DNA of 64,000 nucleotides, taken from assembly GCA_003290165.1 (NCBI GenBank), contig QNQO01000454.1, forward strand, positions 62,001 through 126,000. The letters run 5' to 3'. The notes under the pieces were generated by a model. That model worked only from the letters and a program-made list of their open reading frames with translations. It was not told where the DNA came from and did not search any database. Positions 57,539 to 64,000 of this stretch are shown here, piece after piece (positions within the stretch are counted from its first letter, which is position 1; each line of letters opens with the position of its first letter). The position numbers and the translations under genes were made by a program. This stretch comes from Berberis thunbergii (Eukaryota > Streptophyta > Magnoliopsida > Ranunculales > Berberidaceae).

Positions 57539-59411
57539 GTTTTCCGCTCCATGATTTGACCAAGTTCCTGCTGACCTGCACAAGTAACACACATGAGCCA
57601 CGGACCACCATTGTGGTGGCCGATGGCACTCCGATGCTAAAGTCAAACAAGGATCTGAGGAAGGTGTAATGCTAACAGGGAATTTGTAGCGTACCTTAGC
57701 TGTCATGCCCCGATTTTCGAAGAAAACGAAAATCCCAAAATCCACGTAGGATTATCCGTTTTCCCAAAACTCGGGACGTAAAATTCAATAACAATAGAAA
57801 CATTTAGCAGCAACAACAACTTAAACATGATTTAATTACTGAAACAAAGAAAAACTCTAACCAGGAAAGACTGACGTTGCTAGCCCCACTAGCGGAACTC
57901 TAGTAATGCTACTCAAAAGTCTCTAAACCTGAAAGGCTCATCGGCTACATTCCCAAAGGAATGTACCCAAGAAGCAAAAGCTCACTTGGGTCAGCAACAA
58001 AGCTGGTGTGAGTAATCTTCATCCCAAAATCAATAAATTTGCTCGTGATAACATCAAACTAAGCACAAACAATAGACAACCACACCAACAAGTAGTTCCC
58101 CAATGAGGCAAAGGTGTCATCATCTTAACAAGTAAATATGCATTTACTTATACTCACACTGTAAAAGTTGACTATGGCAAGTCTGACCTGCAGAAATATT
58201 AGTAGACTTTCAATCCAATATGAAAAGGATTATAAACAATATAGATGTAATTTATTAATTAAAACAATTATCATCGTACATGATTCATTTTTAATGGATT
58301 GACCACTTACACAATACCACATTCGCACCACCTCCGTGCCGAAAATACATGCCCGTATGCCTTTCTCATATAAAGGAGGACTTATCCATCATCCATACCT
58401 AAGTGGAGACACATCACATACAGGCATGCATCACCGGATACTCCTTGGGTACATTCCTTTGGGAATGTAGCCGACTAGCTTGTTTTAGGATTTAGTAATT
58501 TCGGGTAGCTTAGAGCAGCTCGTTTCGTACTTGACGAGCATTGCTGGGAGTTGCACGTTGTTCGAGAGTTTAGGTCATTTGGTTTGTAGATGACAGTTTA
58601 ATCTTTTGTAATAGAACATGGAGTTTTATTTATTATTTATTGGGAGAGATACATCTGTGATTAGTTGAACTTGTTAGAGTTGGTTCTATGATATTTAATA
58701 TATTTTCCTTCCTTTTGATGGAATTTTTAGATCAGGTGTTTTATTTCCCTCTAGTTTGGTAAATTGTGCATTCGATTGTTTCTCGTAGATGCCAACAGTT
58801 ACTTTTCGTGAATGACAATTCATGTCCCCAATTTTGGGGAAAATGGATAATCTTACGTGAATTTTGGGATTTTTGTTTTTCTTCGAAAATTCGGGGCGCG
58901 ACATTAGCTTATCAACCTCACATCTTATTTATAATGCAAGGAGTCCTGGTTCTACTAGGCCATCGTAGGCATAACTTAGGAAGGAGATCTTCATGGATCC
59001 TTCTCTAATTAGGAGTCGTGTTGTAGGAGGGAAGTTCCCTGTTAGCCTTGTGTTCCTAGATACAAGGCAGATAGTTCCCAATCCAAGAGCAATCCGTAGA
59101 AGGGAGTTTCCATGTGTGGAATGAACTATGATATTTGCTTCCTGGTTGGAAGCATAGAGTAGTTGTAGTTGCTCGTCCGAAGCTGATTGTCGAGATACTT
59201 GCCTTAGTAGGACTTATGGGTATTGAGGATAGCTGTGAGATGCATGGGCCTAGCATGTTGTGAGAATTTGGGTCTATCTGGTGGACTGAATTGAACGGGC
59301 TTAGAACTACTTGGGCCGGATCAGTGTTGGGCTAATGCTAGGGCCGTATTTCCTCGGGATCATCATGACACGTGTGTGGCTTAGAGGTGTGACCGTTTTT
59401 ATGTATCATCA
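57539..59411 (-). repeat. 3' LTR of element C (interrupted)
   Basis: On minus it starts TGATGATACATAAAAACGG at 59411 and ends CGACTACATCA at 57539. Without the 1203-bp insertion and its duplicated TTAGC it is about 665 bp. Its U5-side shares ACCACCATTGTGGTGGCCG and GGCACTCCGATGCTAAAGTC with A and B in a diverged form. Confidence 0.75.
57701..58903. mobile_element. 1.2-kb fold-back element with TTAGC target duplication
   Basis: The left end TGTCATGCCCCGATTTTCGA and the reverse complement of the right end, TGTCGCGCCCCGAATTTTCG, are alike over about 90 bp. A second inverted pair lies further in (GGCTACATTCCCAAAGGAAT at about 57952 against ATTCCTTTGGGAATGTAGCC at about 58463). The flanks are TTAGC at 57696-57700 and TTAGC at 58904-58908. 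Long inverted arms are not expected of a simple solo LTR, although TG...CA ends and a 5-bp duplication would fit one. No coding frame is recognised; ORFs at 58695-59008 span the arm. Superfamily not assigned. Confidence 0.75.
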
Positions 59412-59658
59412 GCTACTCCCCCCTCAAGTTAGTGGGGCATGAAGTCAGTCCACTAACTCTTTAAAAAGTCAATTGTACCATCGTGATGATTGGACTCGAA
59501 GCGTTCGTCTCGAGCGACGCATGACATTAATGGATACGTGACTGCTCAAGGAGGGAAAGTGTGGTTGCCTTCCCTCTAAATATTTACTGTCTTGAGGAGG
59601 ATTTCCCATTGTTATCTGGGTTGTCTTTTCAAGCCATAGTATTTGTTCTTTCTTCTAA

Positions 59659-61396
59659 TGGCTGACAACGTTAAACTTTCTTCCAAGGATCCGTTATCCC
59701 TTGTTTGTATCAATTTCTTTGAAGGTTGTTTGATCGACGAAACTGAGTTGATCAAGCTCTGTAGTTTGTACCGCATCCCATTCGCAACTTGTTTCCGCAT
59801 TTAGAGTTTTAGGTCTGACTATACCTCCTCATGGGTTCATAGGCTTGCACCGAGGCATGTTCGAGTCTGGGCTCCGATTTACAATGCCAAATGATGTCTG
59901 GCGATTCTTTATCCAATTTCGTATGCCTCTCGCTCAAATGGTGCCGAGCGGGTTCAAGATATTGTTTGCAATTTCCTAAGTGCTCATGACGCTGGCTTCC
60001 GTTTGACTTCGCCGGTGATCCGCCACCTGACCAAGGCTTGATTGGATTTCATGGGTATCTGTGTGCTGAAATGTCCTTGTCTGCGACTGATGGCGGACAA
60101 CGCTAAATCTTGGGAGAAGTAATGGTTATTGGCTTCGGTGGATTCTAGTTACTTCAAGCTCGGGGAGTTGTAGAGTGTCTCGATACTTTTAGTTTGATCT
60201 TGGTGAGTTTCTTGGTTGTCGGTGCATGCATATTTTTGTATGTTCCTTCTGCAATACTAGTTCTGACGAGAGGTTTGTTATTTCGTTTCTCGGCGAGGAA
60301 GATAAGTGGATAGAGATGGAGTTTATCAAGCTCCCTATGACTTCCGTTGAGGAGGTCATAATGCCAGGCAATGTCGCACGCTGTGGGCTGCTACAGTGTT
60401 CTTATGGTGTTCGCCCCATGTCAGGTTCACCGGTTGAGGGAGTGGTCGCTTGTCGCATGAGGAAGAGAAGTTTGGCCTTGCCTAGCCCTTTCAGGCTTGC
60501 TGAATTGGAGGCGAATGTACCTCTCATCGTAGTCCTGAGGAAGAGGCAAACTTCTATTAGGGTGGCTTCTCCCCTTAGTGTGTCATGGTCTGTACAAGCG
60601 ACACCCTTGGGGTCGCGATTTTTCTCAAGATGTTATGGCTTCCCTCGTTGACTTGGCAGGGAAGAAAGTTGGGCTGGGTGTTGAGGTTTTGCGGCATCTC
60701 GGTCTCGAGGCAATTACTCGTGCCATAGAGTCTTATAGTCATGTCTTGCTGCACCCTGAAGCCCGTGGGAGGGTTCCTGTTTTAGAGAAGGCCTTCGCGG
60801 ATCTGCGGATGTCATGTTCAGACGCTCTCTATCAGGCGGACTCCCTGGATGGTTGGTTTCAGGATTCTGGCACTGTCGCGAACCGCGAGGGTGTGGAGGT
60901 CGTGGCCTTTGTTACCGAAGCAGAAGTTGTTGGTGTGAAGGCTCAACTAAGGGCTGTCGAGTTCGATTTGGCGTCAACTCATGCCGAACTGAAGCAGACC
61001 AGAGCCAAACTAGAGAACCTGGATGCGATTGTGGATAGGTGGTCTTTTGAATGAAGCTGAAAGGAAGCGGACGGAAGCAGAATGGGTCATTAAAAGGTAG
61101 CAGCTGGAAGCTGCAGTTGATGAGGGGCTTCGTCGCGTCCTAGAGGTAGAATGGTTGTTGTGGAGGAGTGTTTACACTATGAGGCCCTGTTGGGCACGGT
61201 GAATTTTGACGTGTTGGGCAAGAGGCTGTTAATCTTGTCCGAGGTCATTCGTGGTAGACTGGAGCTGGTTAGAGGAGAGAATCTCGGTATTGACCTTGAT
61301 TTCGCTCGCTATAGGAGGGTTGCTTTCAGACTGATCAATCGAGGGGAGGGCTCTTGCACCGCGAGACTTACTGATAAGAAGAATGTTTCTCCTTAG
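59659..61396 (+). pseudogene. Antisense additional ORF of element C
   Basis: Starts MADNVKLSSKDPLSLVCINF at 59659. After shifts, the middle reads RHLTKA and DFMGICVLKCP, then FVISFLGEEDKWIEMEFIKL (60270 on). The C-terminal part (60578-61054) is a long predicted coiled coil: VLRHLGLEAITRAIESYSHV, AQLRAVEFDLASTHAELKQT. The final piece is 61151-61396. The layout (N-terminal globular part, central acidic/basic part, coiled coil) is that of the A and B ORFs, but sequence similarity is low. Several stops are present. It would be expressed only from antisense transcription of the element. Role unknown. Confidence 0.6.
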
Positions 61397-61639
61397 AGTG
61401 ATTGTAATGTCCTTTATTGGACGGATAATATATAGATATGTTTTTTAATGAAAGTATTGTTTTACCACACATTGACAGATTTACTTTAGTTGCTTCGAAG
61501 ACCGTAGAGTTTGCGCTGCTGGACGGAACGCCTGTCTTCATCAGTCAAAATATACTGCTGCTTTGGGTTGTTCTAGTGACAGGTTAGGGGTTAACCAGCA
61601 GAAGTTGTTGTTGGTCAAGGGTTTGACCAGGCTCTTTCA

Positions 61640-62770
61640 GCCATTATCTGTAATGATTTCCTAAGTGTTGGCAGACTAGTGCTGACTTATGCTCCTATTC
61701 ATTCGACCATTGTGATCCGCGAGAAGCGGATTAGGCTTTGCGTACCAGAGGCCGTCGTTATGAGTTGAGGACTAACTGAGCTTTCCTGGTAAATTCGGCA
61801 CTCATTATCTGCATTGAGAGCAATGATCATTTGGTGAGTCTTCGTCATCAGTGGACAAGCACTGACTAGACACCCACTTCTTTAGCCGTCATGATCCACG
61901 CGAAACGTATTAGGCTTTGGGCACCAGAAGTCGTCGTCATCAGTTGCGAATAGACTGGGCTTACCTGGTAAGTTTTGCAATTATTGTCTGTATTGAGAGC
62001 AATGATCCCTTGGCAAGTCGTCGTCATCAGCAAACAAACGCTGACTAGACTTTCACTTCCTCAACCGTCATGATCCGCGCAAAGCGGATTAGGCTTTGGG
62101 CACTAGAAGTCGTCGTCATCAGTCGCAAACTAACTAGGCTTACCTAGTAAGTTCGAAGATCATTGTTTGTATTGAGAGCAATGATCCCTTAGTGAGTCGT
62201 CGTCATCAGCGGACAAGCACTGACTAGACTCCTACTTCCTCAGCCGTCGTGATCAGTTGCGAGCTGACTAGGCTTACCTGGTAAGTTCGGCGATCATTGT
62301 CTGTATTGAGAGCAATGATCCCTTTGCGAGTCTTCATCAACGAACAAGCGCTGAGTAGACTCCCACTTCCTCAGCCGTCGTGATCCGTGCGAATCGGATT
62401 AGGCTTTGGGCACTAGAAGTTGTTGTCATCAGTCGCAAACTGACTAGGCTTACCTGGTAAGTTTGGCGATCATCGTCTGTATTGAGAGCAATGATCCCTT
62501 GGTGAGTCGTCGTCATCAATAGACAAACACTGACTAGGCTCCCACTTCCTCAACCGTCGTGATCCACGCGAATCGGAATAGGCTTTGGGCGCCAAAACCA
62601 GTCATCATCAGTCGTGAATTGACTAGGCTTACCTGGTAAGTTCGGCGATCATCGTTTATATTGAGAACAATGATCCCCTGGCAAGTGGTCGTCATCAGCG
62701 GATAAGCGCTGACTAGACTCCCACTTCTTCAGCCGTCGTGATCCGCGCGAAACAGATTAGGCTTTGGGAT
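61640..62770 (-). repeat. 179-bp tandem array in element C
   Basis: Six to seven units. The word GTGATCC/ATGATCC recurs at 61714, 61891, 62070, (62249, shortened unit), 62380, 62559 and 62738, a period of 177-179. Each unit contains GGATTAGGCTTTGGGCACC, TCAGTCGCAAACTGACTAGG and TATTGAGAGCAATGATCCCT. One unit (62249-62379) lacks about 48 bp. The array lies between pol and the antisense ORF, as the 70-bp array does in A and B. Confidence 0.9.
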
Positions 62771-62877
62771 GATATTCGAGTTTGGACATAGCATGGCTGG
62801 TCGAGGGTTGTAACGAACAACAGTGGAAATTTTGGTAAAAGCAAAATATTTTATTGATAATAATTTTTGAGGTGTTA

Positions 62878-64000
62878 TACATTCCATGGTCGTTTAATCA
62901 TGTTGCCATCTGCGTCTTTCAGCTTGTACGTTCCTAGCTTGTTGACCTTGGCAACTCTATAAAGTCCTTCCCAGTTCGAATTTAGCTTTCCTTTTCCGGC
63001 TTCTTTGGTGTTCTGCTGGGTCTTCTTGAGTAGCCAATCTGCCACCTTGAATTCGTGTGGTTTGACCTTCTTGTTGTAGTATTACGCCATCCGTTGTTGG
63101 TAGGCGGCTATTTTGGTGGAGGCTAGATCTTGTTTTTCATTGAGGAGGTCTAGTCCCACGCGCAAGGCTTCATTATTACCGCCTAGCCTGAACTCTTCCG
63201 TCCGGAAGGTTGGTACCTCGAGTTCTACCAGGACCATAGCTTTCGACCCGATGCTAGGGCGAAGAACGTCTATTCGGTAGGGACTCTTTTAGTTGTTCGA
63301 TATGCCTAGAGTATCTATGGTAGCTCTGAAACCCATTTTCCTTTGGCTGTATTGAGCTTTCTTTTGATGGCTTCTAGGATCTTTCGGTTGGTAATTTCCG
63401 CTTGGCCGTTGGCCTGGAGGTGTTCTAGCGAGGAGAAGTGGTGTTTGATGCCATGACTATTGCACAGTTTTTTGACCTTGCTACTGTCGAACCAAGTTCT
63501 GTTGTCACTAAGAAATACTCTAGGGATGCCAAATCTACAAACAATGGTGGTCTATATGAATTTTTCGATCTGAATCTGCCCGATTTTGGATAGGGCCTCG
63601 GCCTCGACCCACTTGGTGAAGTAGTCGATGACCACAATAAGGAATTTTTTATCAGCTGAGCGGCCCGACAATGTCCATTCCCCATTGTGCGAATAACCAT
63701 GGACTAGTCATTGGAGTCGGTGGTTGGGCCGACAATGGGTGTAGTGTGCGAACCTCTGACATTTGTCGCACTTGCGGGCGAGTATCTTTGGCGTCTTGCT
63801 GCTTGGTTGGCCAATAGTACCCTAGAGTCAAGGCCTTATGGGCGAGGGTTCTCCCGCCTAGGTGATTTTCGCATATGCCGCTGTGGATCGTTCCCAAGAC
63901 TTAGCTTGCCTCTAAAGGTGATAAACATCAGAGTATAGTCCCCATTACTGACCTTCTGTATAACCTGTTGTTTAAGTGAGTGTACCTTGCTGCTATGCTT
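62878..64000 (-). pseudogene. Pol C-terminus of element C: integrase and tail
   Basis: On minus: the zinc-binding region IHSGICENHLGGRTLAHKAL with GYYWPTKQQDA (the second Cys pair is degraded), then PWLFAQWGMDIVGPLS, KKFLIVVIDYFTKWVEAEAL (first Asp) and IPRVFLSDNRTWFDSSKVKK (second Asp). QANGQAEITNR supplies the Glu. The C-terminal tail includes LWAYRTTKRVP, NSNWEGLYRVAKVNKLGTYK and MIKRPWNV. The element's conserved DNG is DNR here. Stops occur after KFI, SELP and near MA. These are few for 370 codons, so C is younger or better kept than B's gag. The enzyme inserts element DNA; the tail probably aids target choice. Confidence 0.85.

Larger units (their letters stand above)
57539..64000 (-). 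mobile_element. Element C: pol-bearing Tat-like retroelement inserted in B's LTR (3' half in window)
   Basis: Read on minus from the window edge: pol end (64000-62878), 179-bp tandem array (62770-61640), antisense ORF (plus 59659-61396), purine tract GAGGGGGGAGTAGC (59425-59412), and a 3' LTR (59411-57539) that is itself split by another element. It has the same LTR start and the same layout as A and B, but carries pol and a different array. The 5' LTR, gag, protease and RT should lie beyond 64000. Confidence 0.82.

Overview
This is a repeat-dominated stretch of a flowering-plant (probably eudicot) nuclear genome. The evidence is AT-rich DNA, spliceosomal introns, a P-type pentatricopeptide-repeat gene, plant-only protein relatives (SNAT/NSI-like acetyltransferase, PDR-type ABCG transporter, PMEI-pectinesterase), and plant transposon lineages (Tat-like and Athila-like Ty3/gypsy, MULE, CACTA, hAT-like, RTE-type LINE). 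I cannot name the species. I recognise one fully open host gene: the PPR gene at 42944-44365 (minus), similar to Arabidopsis At5g61370. A small basic-protein gene at 14997-17833 has a coherent two-exon frame but a stop at codon 5. The remaining recognisable host genes are fragments or pseudogenes.

Layout. 1-8949: a mosaic of at least five unrelated host-gene pieces, all on the plus strand with introns kept (ubiquitin E2, TOM40, GNAT acetyltransferase, DEAD-box helicase, ABCG transporter). It ends in a CACTA-type terminus with subterminal repeats, and I read it as the right part of a gene-capturing CACTA element. 8950-14559: Tat-like element A, entered in mid-gag. It has gag remnants, a 70-bp tandem array, an antisense ORF and a 3' LTR, but no pol. 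14560-17833: the small basic-protein gene, with a 1.1-kb hAT-like insertion in its intron. 18130-26670: a decayed Athila-like element. 26975-32212: a MULE with MuDR-type transposase remnants. 32270-33294: pectinesterase pseudogene, with a CACTA-type MITE just upstream of its start. 34290-36950: a truncated LINE, then a Tat-like LTR fragment split by an Athila-like solo LTR. 36965-39900: three related, possibly Helitron-derived units and a second hAT-like copy. 41927-42075: a near-perfect hairpin MITE. 42944-45350: the PPR gene and its leader. 45400-50750: no convincing gene. 50751-57538: element B, the minus-strand relative of A, again without pol. 57539-64000: element C, a related minus-strand element that does carry pol. 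C is inserted in B's 5' LTR, and its own LTR is split by a 1.2-kb fold-back element.

How the parts relate. A, B and C share the LTR start (TGATGATACAT), the sequence before the 3' LTR, and an antisense ORF between a tandem array and the 3' LTR. A and B lack pol, and C, or a relative of it, could supply the enzymes. Nesting gives a relative order of insertion: C after B, the fold-back after C, the CACTA after A, and the Athila LTR after LTR D. No RNA genes, CRISPR arrays or bacterial features were seen.
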